64,000 nt of DNA from Phytobacter palmae (GCA_900112785.1 FONB01000012.1:1-64000); one strand, 5' to 3'. Shown: positions 8,860-17,544, counted from the stretch's first letter. Made by a program: numbers and translations. Notes: generated by a model not told the origin, from the letters alone.

Positions 8860-9479
8860 TTACTTCTCCATTTCTTGAGTTGAAACGTCACGTACATCCT
8901 GTGACGCGAGTTTTGCGCCTGGCAGACGACAGGCGTCGGCCTGCGGTACCAGACTGATCTCGACACGCCGGTTATGCGCACGGCCATCAGGCGTGTCGTT
9001 TGATGCAATCGGTCGGCTGTCACCGTACCCCTGCACGGCAAAACAACTTTCCGGTACGTCCCCGGTATCACGCATCCAGTTACGGACGGCCTCAGCCCGT
9101 TGTAAAGACAGGGTCTGGTTGAGCTGAACGCTACCGGTGTTGTCTGTGTGGCCGCTGACCACGATGAGCCAGCCTGGTCTGGCTTTGATTCCGACCAGCG
9201 AGTTGACCAGCATTTTGGTGGAGCCCGGTTTCAGCACGGACTTACCGGAATCAAACAGCGACATGCTGTCGAGACGAACAATTTTCGGTACTGGTTTTGG
9301 TTTAGGTGCTGGTGGAGGCGTCCAGGTATCAATAGCCTGTTGCAAGGCCAGCCACAGTCGTTGGCCCGGGTAATAGCCCAGGCTGTAACGCAAAGGCTCA
9401 CCCTGGCGCTGCCAGCGTTCAAGCAGGAGCGCATCCTGCTTCAGGGCGGCCAGTGATTCTGCCTTAGGGCGATAGTGGT
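8860..9479 (-). pseudogene. T6SS OmpA-like (TagL-type) protein, C-terminal part
   Basis: The minus-strand frame from about 9479 reads ENHYRPKAESLAALKQDALL, then LRYSLGYYPGQRLW, a proline-rich linker (PPPAPKPKPVPK), and an OmpA/MotB peptidoglycan-binding domain (VSGHTDNTGS, LSLQRAEAVRNWM, GYGDSRP, NRRVEIS). It is the C-terminal third of a TagL-type protein that anchors T6SS to peptidoglycan. The usual upstream part of the protein is absent on this strand. It is present on the opposite strand in 9483-10153, so the gene is broken by inversion. Automated callers would start it at a TTG at 9393; I see no good ribosome site there. Confidence 0.8.
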
Positions 9480-9482
9480 TCT

Positions 9483-10153
9483 CGGTGATGTACCGTTGCC
9501 TGCCAGACCATCATCAGGATGAAGCCGTTCTTCGTTCCGCACCGAAAACGCTCCGCCAGCAATGTAAGCAGATTAAGTCCCTGACGGGTTTCACACTGCC
9601 GGTTGTGTTGAGTGCCGAATTTTCCGGGCCTGAAACGCCGTGGATAATCGTTCGGGGTGATAAGCCTATTGTATGTCCGGTTAATGATTCGCCTCAGGCA
9701 TTCATTGACTGGCAGCAGGCGGAAGACGATATCCTGGCACTACCAGCAGTCAGCCAGGCATTTTCCTTTATCCGTAATACGCTGGCGGATGAGCTGGAGA
9801 AACCTGACCGCTTAACGCCGCCTGTGCGCGCATTTTCCGTTGCAATGCGCCTCGGTACCGTTCTTCCTGAGACACAGTCAGTCTGGTCCGACTGGCTATA
9901 TTCCCGCACCTGTTTGCTGTTTTCCCGAAAATCAGGGCAGACAGCCCCGGCAAGTTTGTTCCCGGATGCGATTCTGCCGCTGCTGGCACCTTTTGCATCG
10001 ACTGTGCAGGGGGGCCAGCGTACCCGTCTCCTGATCCTGCTGATGTGGCTGTGTGCCCTGACCGCATTGGGTATTTCTGCGCTCAATAACCGTGACCTGA
10101 TCCGTAAGGTGAGTACCGATTTACAGCGCTGGAATGCAATCCCGATGAGCTGA
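9483..10153 (+). pseudogene. Inverted middle segment of the OmpA-like T6SS gene
   Basis: This plus-strand frame of about 222 aa reads CLPDHHQDEAVLRSAPKTLR, LTGFTLPVVLSAEFSGPETP, DWLYSRTCLLFSRKSG, a hydrophobic span (LLILLMWLCALTALGISAL) and DLQRWNAIPMS. In intact relatives this sequence lies between the N-terminal part (10154-10539, minus) and the C-terminal part (8860-9479, minus). Flipping the segment restores continuous joins ending PRQVGQL then SVMYRC, and NAIPMS then ENHYRP. It has no promoter or ribosome site of its own and is unlikely to be expressed as a protein. Confidence 0.8.
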
Positions 10154-10539
10154 CCGACCTGGCGCGGGAACTGCGTCTGGATACTGCGGACAACGTCAGT
10201 TAACCGGTTGACGTCACCCGCCCGCAGCCACCATCCCTGGGCTGTTTTACGCAGAGGACTCCCCTGAAATAACGCGTCCAGCATGTCACCGCACACCAGT
10301 ACAACGGGACCCTGGGCGTCGGGTAAAGGCAGTTCAGCGGCCGGGAGGGTAACGCCGGATGTGAGCTCTTCGCTCCGACAGTTTTTAAAAACATACCAGC
10401 CTGCCAGAACGAGGATCAGCAGCGTGGACAGACCGTTAAAAACGTTGCCTGTCGGGATGAAATACCACAGCAACCATAACAACGTGGCAACGGCTGCCAG
10501 GGCGTGCAGGACTACCGGAATGATGACTGATCTACGCAT
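10154..10539 (-). pseudogene. T6SS OmpA-like (TagL-type) protein, N-terminal part
   Basis: It starts at the ATG at 10539, which overlaps the tssL stop as TAATG and so is translationally coupled. It encodes MRRSVIIPVVLHALAAVATL, two close membrane spans (about residues 8-28 and 35-52), then LPDAQGPVVLVCGDMLDALF and FPRQVGQL. Beyond about 10154 the frame continues antisense through the inverted segment to a stop at 9694, adding meaningless residues. Full-length relatives run to about 560 aa; only about 128 are authentic here. Confidence 0.8.
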
Positions 10540-11228
10540 TAGCCATGCAGCTCCGGTATTTGTGCTGACAAGAGTGCCTGGAGCCAGAGATGGCCCCCCC
10601 ACCAGGTAACGCCCGTAAGAATGATGGCGAGCGCTATCCAGAACCAGACTGAGCGCATCAGACTCCAGCGATGTTTACCCATCCGGTGAACAACCAGAGA
10701 CAGGCCAGCATCAGGCGGAGAAACACGTTCAGAAAGGGTTTTCATTACCTCATCACGTTGCGACTGACTGACCGCTTTCAGGCTGTATAACCCCTGAAAG
10801 CCCAGCGCTATCACCCGGTGATAGCAGGTTAAAACGGCCGGGTTTGGTGAGGGCTGACGCAGAACCTCTGCAATGCGATCCCATAGTGCTTCACCAGCCC
10901 GAAGTGAGCCAAAAAAACGGGCCTGAAGCGGCGCTTTACGCCAGGCCAGCTGGCCTTCATCAACTTTCGGCTCCTCTCCTTCCTCGCTTTTATCAGACTT
11001 ACGGTTCATCACCGTTTCGTCCAGCAGGGCACACTGTGCGTAGGAAATATGCTCTACACTGGCGTCGTCATAACCGGCACGCTCCAGCGCTTCACGCACA
11101 GTTTCAACCTGTTTAACGCATTTGTTGTAAAGCGCAGTGCCATCAAGCGTGACGGCATCTTTTTTAAGCATGGTGACGGTAAGCCAGGTCTCCGCCATTA
11201 GCTGGTCGATATCGATATCCTGTCTCAT
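10539..11228 (-). CDS. tssL: TssL (DotU/IcmH-like) T6SS membrane protein
   Basis: 229 aa. Cytoplasmic DotU domain (residues about 8-185) with YAQCALLDETVM and KAPLQARFFGS motifs, then a single C-terminal span (about 192-217, FWIALAIILTGVTWWG). TssL forms the inner-membrane complex with TssM and TssJ, neither of which is seen here. The ATG overlaps the tssK stop by 4 bp, and the stop overlaps the next gene, so this is one tightly coupled operon. The frame is intact. Confidence 0.92.
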   Translation of the reverse strand: MRQDIDIDQLMAETWLTVTMLKKDAVTLDGTALYNKCVKQVETVREALERAGYDDASVEHISYAQCALLDETVMNRKSDKSEEGEEPKVDEGQLAWRKAPLQARFFGSLRAGEALWDRIAEVLRQPSPNPAVLTCYHRVIALGFQGLYSLKAVSQSQRDEVMKTLSERVSPPDAGLSLVVHRMGKHRWSLMRSVWFWIALAIILTGVTWWGGHLWLQALLSAQIPELHG

Positions 11229-12574
11229 GAGCGCAATACCGCAAACAGTTCAAGTTCCAGGGCACCAAGTAACTCAGGCACATAGAACATACACACCCCC
11301 TGCTCCTGCATTTCATGCGCAGCGGGGCTTTCCATATCAAGTGCGAAGTACTGGTTTTCCATGCGTACAGGCAACGCAGCCGGGACCCTGCTCACCGGGA
11401 TCAAAGGGATCCCCTTGAGTGCCGCACCATAGATCTCGCGGACATCATCAGGTGAACCCGCCTGACAGAGTGCAGGGAATTTCTCGGCGATCTGCCAGGC
11501 CGGGATATCCGAGCGCACAGAGAGATAAAGGTCGGCCTCTTCACGCAGGCGGATATCGTGGAGGTTGGCCTTCCAGGTCTGTCCGTCCGGTCGGGACATT
11601 TCCAGAGCAATGACTCGGGATGGCAGACTTGCTTCCAGCAAACCCGTTATCAGGTCAAACAGCGGAGGAAATACGTTGGCCGGTTCCTCGTGGTCATAGC
11701 CCGGTATGGCGTCAGGATCATGGTCCAGAGAAAAAGTCAGCATACTTCCTGCCAGACGAGCGAGCTCTGCCCACACCTGTTCAGGTGGACGGGAAGGAAA
11801 ACGTTCGTATTCTGTCAGCACTCTGGCGTGAGAATTCAGTGCATTGAGCAACCAGAAAAGGGAAACATCGGCGACGGCAAAATCGGCGAGCCTTTCGTTG
11901 CTTTCACGACGCATCGTCATCAGACGCTGGCGTCGGGAGCGTAACTGACGATTGAGCAGCATCAGACGTTCGCGCAAGACCGGACTTGCCCCAAATGACG
12001 CCACTGGCGGAATAAAAGACGGATCCTGTCGCCACGCTTTTTGCCCATCCCGGATTAATCTTGCTACCGGGCACACTTTCCATGAATCATTGCTTTCATG
12101 GGCAAACCGGATGCTGAAATTAAACCGGGCAACAGCCATAGACTCTTCTTCTGAGCCAAAGGCATCCTGCAACGTTACCCACTCTTCCCGATAGCGAAGC
12201 GGCCTGTCTGCACTGATACCTTCCTGCTCAACGTTGATCACACCTGGTTGCATGTGGGGAAGTGCGATGACGACAGTTACCGCATCACGACCTGCCAGCT
12301 GGCTGTCATCTAACTCACGTGGTGCCGGAGGCAGATCGCTCCTTTGTGCGTCAATCAGCGAACCATCTTCCAGCCAGAGACGTAACTGCGTAATCTGAAT
12401 CAGACCGGACGACAGAAGATTGTCATTAAACTCAATCTTTTCCACGCCCCAGGGGAATGGGGATGCCAGTGCTGATGCACCGGCACTGCGAAAAGACTCC
12501 CATTCAGCCTGCTGCTGGAACTGTTGAGGGGACAGTAAAGCCCCCTCGTTCCACAGTGGACGATAAATTTTCAT
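11225..12574 (-). CDS. tssK: TssK, T6SS baseplate protein
   Basis: 449 aa, family length. It begins with the characteristic MKIYRPLWNEGALLSPQQFQ and contains LRERLMLLNRQLRSRRQRLM in the helical stalk region and PANVFPPLFDLITGL in the central region. TssK is the trimeric adaptor that links the TssF-TssG wedge to the membrane complex. The baseplate partners tssE, tssF and tssG are not in this window. The start lies 12 bp after the tssC stop; frame intact. Confidence 0.92.
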   Translation of the reverse strand: MKIYRPLWNEGALLSPQQFQQQAEWESFRSAGASALASPFPWGVEKIEFNDNLLSSGLIQITQLRLWLEDGSLIDAQRSDLPPAPRELDDSQLAGRDAVTVVIALPHMQPGVINVEQEGISADRPLRYREEWVTLQDAFGSEEESMAVARFNFSIRFAHESNDSWKVCPVARLIRDGQKAWRQDPSFIPPVASFGASPVLRERLMLLNRQLRSRRQRLMTMRRESNERLADFAVADVSLFWLLNALNSHARVLTEYERFPSRPPEQVWAELARLAGSMLTFSLDHDPDAIPGYDHEEPANVFPPLFDLITGLLEASLPSRVIALEMSRPDGQTWKANLHDIRLREEADLYLSVRSDIPAWQIAEKFPALCQAGSPDDVREIYGAALKGIPLIPVSRVPAALPVRMENQYFALDMESPAAHEMQEQGVCMFYVPELLGALELELFAVLRS

Positions 12575-12586
12575 CCCTGCCCTGCC

Positions 12587-14128
12587 TTATGCTTTTGCTT
12601 TAGGCATCTGGGATACCAGCGACAGGTTGACGTCCATGCCTTCAACCTGGAAGTGAGGGACGGCAAAGAGTTTCACGCGGAAGAAACCCGGGTTATCCTC
12701 GATGTCTTCAACGATGACTTTGGCATCGCGAAGCGGGTGTGAAGCCTGGAGATCATCGCCCGGATCGGTCATCTCGGTCACCAGACCTTTCACCCAGGTA
12801 TTGAGCTCCAGCTCAAGCAGGCGACGGTCTTTGGTGGTACCGATATTTTCACGCTGGATGAGCTTCAGGTAGTGCGCGATACGTGACAACAGGAATATGT
12901 ATGGGAGACGGGCATTGATGCGGCTGTTGGCGGTCGCATCCGCAGTGTCGTACAACGCAGGCTTCTGGGCGGAGTTTGCGCTAAAGAAACAGGAATAATC
13001 TCTGTTTTTATAATAGCTTAGCGGAATGAATCCCAGATTCGAGAATTCAAACTCACGGGTTTCCGGTATCATCACTTCGGACGGGATTTTTACCTGATTA
13101 CCGGTACCAAGGTCGTACAGGTGGATAGGAAGATCCTGAACTGCACCGCCAGCCTGAGGGCCACGAATCTGGACGCACCAGCCATTATTGATAAAACTTT
13201 TCACCATATTGGCAGCAAAGGCAAAGGATGCATTCGTCCATAAATACTTCTCGTGATCAGGTCCCTTCACTTCCTCCACATAGTTGAAACTGCGCACTGG
13301 GACGGTATCCGGACCATACGGCAGACGACCCAACACTCGTGGCATAGTCAGCCCAATGTAGCGGGAGTCCTCAGAGTCACGGAACGCTTTCCATTTGATA
13401 TATTCAGCTCTGTCAAAATAGTTTCCGATGTCTTTGATGGCCGCGACTTCTTCCATGCTGGATTTATGGAAGAATTTCGGTCCAACAGAACCAATAAACG
13501 GCATATGAGCGGCAGCTGAAACTTTTGATATATTACGGAGTAACGCTACATCCTGAGCGGAGGAATCGAATTCATACGACGAAATGATTGCGGCAATGGG
13601 CTCTCCGCCTGGTTGATCATATTCCATCGAATAAGTATGGTGATAAAGACCACTCTGGATAATCTCCGGAGCGTCTTCAAAATCCTGACGCAGATCGTCT
13701 TTAGAAACATCAAGTATTTCTATTTTTACATTCCGGCGGAAATCTGTGCGATCAACCGTGTGCTTAAGCCCGCGCCAGAGTGACTCTACGCGTTGAAACT
13801 CCGGGTGGTGCATAACTTCATCGAGCTGGCGACTGATTTGATAATCAAGCTCTGCGATATGCGAATCAAGCAATGATTTATCAAGCTTCTCAACTTTTTG
13901 GCCTGATTTTGAAATAACCTGCATAAAAACCTGAATGGCAGCGGTCACTCGCTCATCTGCCGAGGCATCGGCCATGACGCTGTCGTCCTGATATTCAGTA
14001 ATGTCACCCAGGCGAGAAACTGGATTCAGATTAATTTTTTCAAACAGCGAGGCATACACGCTGTCTGGGTTATTCTCAAGTACAGTAGTATTCCCCTGCA
14101 CCGATTGTGTTTCAGTATTCACAGACAT
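12587..14128 (-). CDS. tssC: TssC (VipB), T6SS sheath large subunit
   Basis: 513 aa from the ATG at 14128. The ATG two codons upstream (14134) sits directly on the AGAGG ribosome site and is unlikely to be used. Hallmarks are LWRGLKHTVDRTDFRRNVKI, DVSKDDLRQDFEDAPEIIQS and GEPIAAIISSYEF in the N half, and FIPLSYYKNRDYSCFFSANS and VKLFAVPHFQVEGMDVNLSL near the C-terminus. With TssB it forms the contractile sheath, and its N-terminal helix is the ClpV recognition site. It follows tssB closely and is intact. Confidence 0.95.
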   Translation of the reverse strand: MSVNTETQSVQGNTTVLENNPDSVYASLFEKINLNPVSRLGDITEYQDDSVMADASADERVTAAIQVFMQVISKSGQKVEKLDKSLLDSHIAELDYQISRQLDEVMHHPEFQRVESLWRGLKHTVDRTDFRRNVKIEILDVSKDDLRQDFEDAPEIIQSGLYHHTYSMEYDQPGGEPIAAIISSYEFDSSAQDVALLRNISKVSAAAHMPFIGSVGPKFFHKSSMEEVAAIKDIGNYFDRAEYIKWKAFRDSEDSRYIGLTMPRVLGRLPYGPDTVPVRSFNYVEEVKGPDHEKYLWTNASFAFAANMVKSFINNGWCVQIRGPQAGGAVQDLPIHLYDLGTGNQVKIPSEVMIPETREFEFSNLGFIPLSYYKNRDYSCFFSANSAQKPALYDTADATANSRINARLPYIFLLSRIAHYLKLIQRENIGTTKDRRLLELELNTWVKGLVTEMTDPGDDLQASHPLRDAKVIVEDIEDNPGFFRVKLFAVPHFQVEGMDVNLSLVSQMPKAKA

Positions 14129-14169
14129 CAGCATCCTCTCTGTTAATCCATTAAAAAAACATTTTGCTG

Positions 14170-14667
14170 TTATTCGGCAGGTGCAAGGGCATTCAGCTCT
14201 TGTCTTAATTCTTCGCTCAGAGCCGGGTCTTTCAGTATGGTTTCAAGAGATCTGCGGAACTCGGCGTTATCCAGGAGGTTTGACTTGAGGTCTCTAAGGA
14301 GATTGCGCATGGCTAACATGGCACGAAGTTGAGGAATTTGCTTTGCTATTGCTTCAGGCTCGAAATCTTTCATTTCAGAAAAGCTGAGTTTGATATTTTC
14401 TTCAGAACCATCACCTCTCAGGGTGTTAGCAACATCAATGCTGACCTCTGGGTTAAGCTCGGACAAAACGCTATTAAAGTTGTTTTTGGAAATATTTAAT
14501 TTATTGCGTTCAGAAAGCGGGAGGGCTTCTTTGCCGTTACTGAAGTCTCCCACCGCGAGAAGTTTTAAGGGCAACTCGACTTTCTTTTGGGCGGAACCCG
14601 TGTGCAGGTCAAGCTGGATGTTGACACGTGCTTTTGGCACTTCATTCTGGAAGCTGGAATCTGCCAT
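14170..14667 (-). CDS. tssB: TssB (VipA), T6SS sheath small subunit
   Basis: 165 aa, first gene of the T6SS operon. Contains ARVNIQLDLHTGSAQKKVEL, LPLKLLAVGDFSNGKEALPL, then DFEPEAIAKQIPQLRAMLAM and the C-terminal LLDNAEFRRSLETIL, all diagnostic of the VipA family. It pairs with TssC in the sheath. GGGA precedes the ATG. A candidate promoter is seen 55-85 bp upstream. Confidence 0.95.
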   Translation of the reverse strand: MADSSFQNEVPKARVNIQLDLHTGSAQKKVELPLKLLAVGDFSNGKEALPLSERNKLNISKNNFNSVLSELNPEVSIDVANTLRGDGSEENIKLSFSEMKDFEPEAIAKQIPQLRAMLAMRNLLRDLKSNLLDNAEFRRSLETILKDPALSEELRQELNALAPAE

Positions 14668-14723
14668 ATCATTCCCTTTGTTGGACAGTGGTGATAGTTA
14701 CCACAAAGTATCTTTACAAAGCG

Positions 14724-14753
14724 ATGATAGAACATATTTCTCACATAGATCAA
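14724..14753 (-). promoter_or_regulatory. Candidate sigma-70 promoter of the T6SS operon
   Basis: On the minus strand TTGATC (14753-14748) and TATCAT (14729-14724) are separated by 18 bp. A short inverted repeat (GCAGAT ... ATCTGC, 14758-14774) sits just upstream of the -35 box and could be an operator. The region is AT-rich. The remaining intergenic DNA to 15119 holds no gene I can support. Confidence 0.45.
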
Positions 14754-15119
14754 CTTTGCAGATCAAAAATCTGCAATTGGAATTTTCTTAAGAATTTTAC
14801 TCTATTTTGTAACAGAGCGCACCTCTAGGCATTGGGGTAAACGTTGTTTTGTTAACTGCTTATGTCGTAATTTGCAGGGCTATTAACTATAAGTAGCCGC
14901 CCTGATGGTTGAATGTTGCATATGTGATTTTTTATTGATTTAGATCAATGCAGTTGGTGTGGTTCCCGCCTGGTGCGGATGTGTGCCTTTGCACTGATAA
15001 CTCACTGTAACAGTTACATTTTTCGTTACATGTCGTTGTGATGAAAAATCCGCAAACGGGCTTATTGGAAAAAAAGATTTTAAGTAATGGAGAGAATTTT
15101 GTTTTAAAGATAATTATTA

Positions 15120-15310
15120 GACGTCAACTAGTTTTGCCGACTGGTGCCAACTACGCTGGCCGCATCCTTTAGTGCGACGTTAAGCCGCGTTGGTTAACAG
15201 CGCCGAAGAAATTCAAAACTACACAGGTATTGCACCGGTGACTGAGCGAGGTGGCCAGAAATTCTGAGTTCACTGGCGATGGCAGTGTGCCAAGTTCCAT
15301 CCGGGAGCCT
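15120..15310 (+). pseudogene. IS110-family transposase C-terminal remnant
   Basis: A plus-strand frame from about 15190 reads VNSAEEIQNYTGIAPVTERG and then stops. It continues in a broken form with HWRWQCAKFHPG. This is the Transposase_20 (IS116/IS110/IS902) C-terminal region, where the GIAP stretch is conserved. Upstream frames contain stops. Only a short relic remains, between the T6SS promoter region and the tRNA-Ser promoter. Confidence 0.6.
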
Positions 15311-15415
15311 GACAAGTCGGAGTGATGCAGCAAAGGAGCTCAGCGCATTGTCAGCCAGCCATCAGCCGCCGTTGCTCACACCTTAAGCGAACAATCATCA
15401 ATACCGAAAATATGC

Positions 15416-15444
15416 TTGACCGTTTTAGTGCAACTCCCTATAGT
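15416..15444 (+). promoter_or_regulatory. Stringent-type promoter of tRNA-Ser(GGA)
   Basis: TTGACC (15416-15421), a 17-bp spacer and TATAGT (15439-15444). A GC-rich discriminator (AGCGCCCCG) follows, as is usual for stable-RNA promoters under ppGpp control. The start of transcription would be about 15451, 35 bp before the mature tRNA. Confidence 0.75.
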
Positions 15445-15486
15445 AGCGCCCCGTTGCCCTCCAGAGGTGTGGCAACGAAACAATGT

Positions 15487-15574
15487 GGTGAGGTGTCCGA
15501 GTGGCTGAAGGAGCACGCCTGGAAAGTGTGTATACGGCAACGTATCGGGGGTTCGAATCCCCCCCTCACCGCCA
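15487..15574 (+). tRNA. tRNA-Ser (anticodon GGA)
   Basis: 88-nt class II tRNA beginning GGTGAGGTGTCC, with anticodon loop CTGGAAA (GGA), a long variable arm, GGTTCGAATCC in the T arm and an encoded CCA end. It matches the serW/serX type of enteric bacteria. Its own promoter is upstream. Its last 19 bases are re-copied at the start of two further downstream repeats. Confidence 0.96.
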
Positions 15575-16041
15575 TCATTTCAGATAAGAGCCTGTACGAA
15601 AGTACGGGCTTTTTTCTTTTATACACTCCCGAACCGGGGGGATGAGAACCCCCGACCGGGGGTCGACAACCGGCGCAGCCGGTTGGACAGATGACGAGCC
15701 CGCGAGGAATCTGCCCGCAGGGCGAGCGAAGCGAGTCAATCCCCCCCTCACCGCCATCATTTCAGATAAGAGCCTGTACGAAAGTACGGGCTTTTTTCTT
15801 TTATACACTCCCGAACCGGGGGGATGAGAACCCCCGACCGGGGGTCGACAACCGGCGCAGCCGGTTGGACAGATGACGAGCCCGCGAGGAATCTGCCCGC
15901 AGGGCGAGCGAAGCGAGTCAATCCCCCCCCTCACCGCCATCATTTCAGATAAGAGCCTGTACGAAAGTACGGGCTTTTTTCTTTTATACTCTCCCGAACC
16001 GGGGGGATGAGAACCCCCGACCGGGGTCGACAACCGGCGCA
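15556..16041. repeat. 182-bp tandem repeats carrying the tRNA-Ser 3' end
   Basis: About 2.7 head-to-tail copies start at 15556, 15738 and 15920 with a period of 182 bp. Each unit begins with the last 19 bases of tRNA-Ser (AATCCCCCCCTCACCGCCA). It continues with a terminator hairpin, a GC-rich segment containing GACCGGGGGTCGAC and a CGAGCGAAGCGAGT stretch. Copies 1 and 2 are almost identical; copy 3 has one extra C and a few changes and is cut short at about 16041. The layout is the same as the 178-bp repeats after tyrT in E. coli. Apparent open frames in the array are repeat artefacts. Confidence 0.9.
15590..15619 (+). terminator. Terminator of tRNA-Ser, repeated in each unit
   Basis: GCCTGTAC and GTACGGGC pair around a GAAA loop (15590-15609), followed by TTTTTTCTTTT. 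The same hairpin recurs 182 bp and about 365 bp further on, so read-through of the first would meet a second and a third. Confidence 0.85.
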
Positions 16042-16117
16042 GCCATTATTATCCTCATGTATCTGCAATAATACATATGAAGCTTTAATCATTTCGGGAT
16101 GTGGGCCAGGGTAAAGA

Positions 16118-16861
16118 ATGGAGAGGCTGTTCGACGCATACAGGCAGATATTACAGGAACTTGATGTCCGGTCATTTGACCTGCAAGAGGATCAATACTC
16201 AGGCGTGTTTTTACCTGCCCCTTTTGAAGAGTACTGGCATTCGCCGGTAAAAATCATGCTGGTTGGGCGCGAAACCGCTGGCTGGAATACGATGAATGGT
16301 AAGAACAGGATGTCACGGGTGCTGGGGCTTATACCTGGAATCACCATTGTTCAGGTGATTCAAGAGGCTGTAGACCGTTACAGGCAGCATCTTTCACTTA
16401 ATAACGATGGAACCCTCAACCTCAAATCACGTAGCCGCTTCACTCAGTATTATTTCCGCCTTGCCCGTGAGTTGAATATTCCCCCTCAGTCTATCGTCTA
16501 TGCCAATCTACTCGCGTGGGATTACGACAGACTAACCCCACTCACTCGCCCTGAGAATGAAGTAAAGGAAGTGATATCGGCCTCACTGCAATTGCTGGCG
16601 GTACAGATTAAACATCTGAAGCCCAATTTCATTATTTTTGCATCCGGTGCAAGGAGAACAGACTGCATCATCAAACGTTTACTGACTGAGAATTTGGATG
16701 GTTATGAGACTGTATCCGTCACACCCGGGAGGCTATGGGAATTTAAAACGGGTAATGCGGTAGGTTTCAGAATAGCTCATCCGAGGGCTATGCGCGGGCA
16801 TCAGAAATACAGAGAGCAGGTGATTGAACGCATTAAGCAACTTTATACTACGGACTGCTAG
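16118..16861 (+). CDS. Uracil-DNA-glycosylase-superfamily-like protein
   Basis: 247 aa, no signal or membrane span. Residues 44-57 read VKIMLVGRETAGWN, a hydrophobic strand ending in a G-x-E/D turn like motif 1 of the UDG superfamily. A later IVYANLLAWDYDR segment and a near-C-terminal AHPRAMRG resemble the Asn- and His-bearing motifs of that fold. NFIIFASG fits the central strand. The family is mostly uncharacterised; DNA-base excision or plain nucleotide binding are both possible. It stands alone next to the tRNA-Ser repeat array, a typical spot for accessory genes. I judge the coding call firm and the fold call moderate. Confidence 0.7.
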   Translation: MERLFDAYRQILQELDVRSFDLQEDQYSGVFLPAPFEEYWHSPVKIMLVGRETAGWNTMNGKNRMSRVLGLIPGITIVQVIQEAVDRYRQHLSLNNDGTLNLKSRSRFTQYYFRLARELNIPPQSIVYANLLAWDYDRLTPLTRPENEVKEVISASLQLLAVQIKHLKPNFIIFASGARRTDCIIKRLLTENLDGYETVSVTPGRLWEFKTGNAVGFRIAHPRAMRGHQKYREQVIERIKQLYTTDC

Positions 16862-17028
16862 TGCATTACAGATAATCCAACAGGCATTATGAGCTTATCT
16901 TCCTGGAGAAGTACCAGAAAGCAGGCGAGGTGCCCCATTCTGTTACTGGTGATAGGGACTTTTCGACATTGCAGGCCAGAGATCGCACTTCATTGCTCCC
17001 CGTGAGCACAGGGCGTGAATTTCAGGCA

Positions 17029-17053
17029 CAAAAAAACCACCCGGAGGTGGTTT
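17029..17053 (-). terminator. Terminator of the glyW-cysT-leuZ operon
   Basis: On the minus strand AAACCACC and GGTGGTTT pair around a 4-base loop and are followed by a run of seven T. It lies about 40 bp beyond leuZ. The interval 16862-17028 holds no gene I can support. Confidence 0.8.
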
Positions 17054-17094
17054 CACGACACTGCTTATTGCTTTGATTATTCTTATCTTTCCCA

Positions 17095-17181
17095 TGGTAC
17101 CCGGGGCGGGACTTGAACCCGCACAGCGCGAACGCCGAGGGATTTTAAATCCCTTGTGTCTACCGATTCCACCACCCGGGC
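17095..17181 (-). tRNA. leuZ: tRNA-Leu (anticodon TAA)
   Basis: 87-nt class II tRNA read on the minus strand. It begins GCCCGGGTGGTGGAATCGG, has anticodon loop TTTAAAA (TAA), a long variable arm and an encoded CCA end. It is the last member of the glyW-cysT-leuZ set downstream of pgsA. The accessory DNA of this window begins directly beyond it. Confidence 0.97.
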
Positions 17182-17193
17182 TCGGGAAGAAAT

Positions 17194-17267
17194 TGGAGGC
17201 GCGTTCCGGAGTCGAACCGGACTAGACGGATTTGCAATCCGCTACATAACCGCTTTGCTAACGCGCC
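17194..17267 (-). tRNA. cysT: tRNA-Cys (anticodon GCA)
   Basis: 74-nt tRNA beginning GGCGCGTTAGCAAAGCGG, with anticodon loop TTGCAAA (GCA) and terminal CCA. Middle gene of the three-tRNA operon. Confidence 0.97.
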
Positions 17268-17319
17268 AGATTCTTCGGGCCTTACAGCCAACACCCGCAA
17301 CATGCCGGTGCTTTTAAAC

Positions 17320-17395
<76 letters not shown>

Positions 17396-17544
17396 AATAT
17401 CAAGTTTTGTTCTAATCACTTGATTTTCTTATCTTCTGGCGAGCTACGCTGCCGTCCGATGCGATGCATTCTACTTACCTGACGCACTGAGTCAACGATA
17501 TTTTTCAAAACCCGGATCGTTTGCTGAAAATTAACGCGAAACGA

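Noticed and set aside
9483..10153. Phase-variable invertible element controlling the T6SS anchor
   Set aside because: No inverted repeats longer than about 5 bp at the junctions and no invertase gene nearby; a one-time inversion is simpler.
14950..15000. Sigma-54 promoter (TGGTGCGG ... TGC) upstream of the T6SS operon
   Set aside because: The spacing between the GG and GC elements is one base off, and the orientation points away from tssB.
15575..16033. Open frames up to 152 aa within the tRNA-Ser repeat array, on both strands
   Set aside because: They repeat the same peptide per unit, lack ribosome sites and are produced by the 182-bp periodicity in GC-rich DNA.
15556..16041. CRISPR array
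   Set aside because: The 182-bp units are contiguous and almost identical, with no short repeat plus unique spacer pattern.
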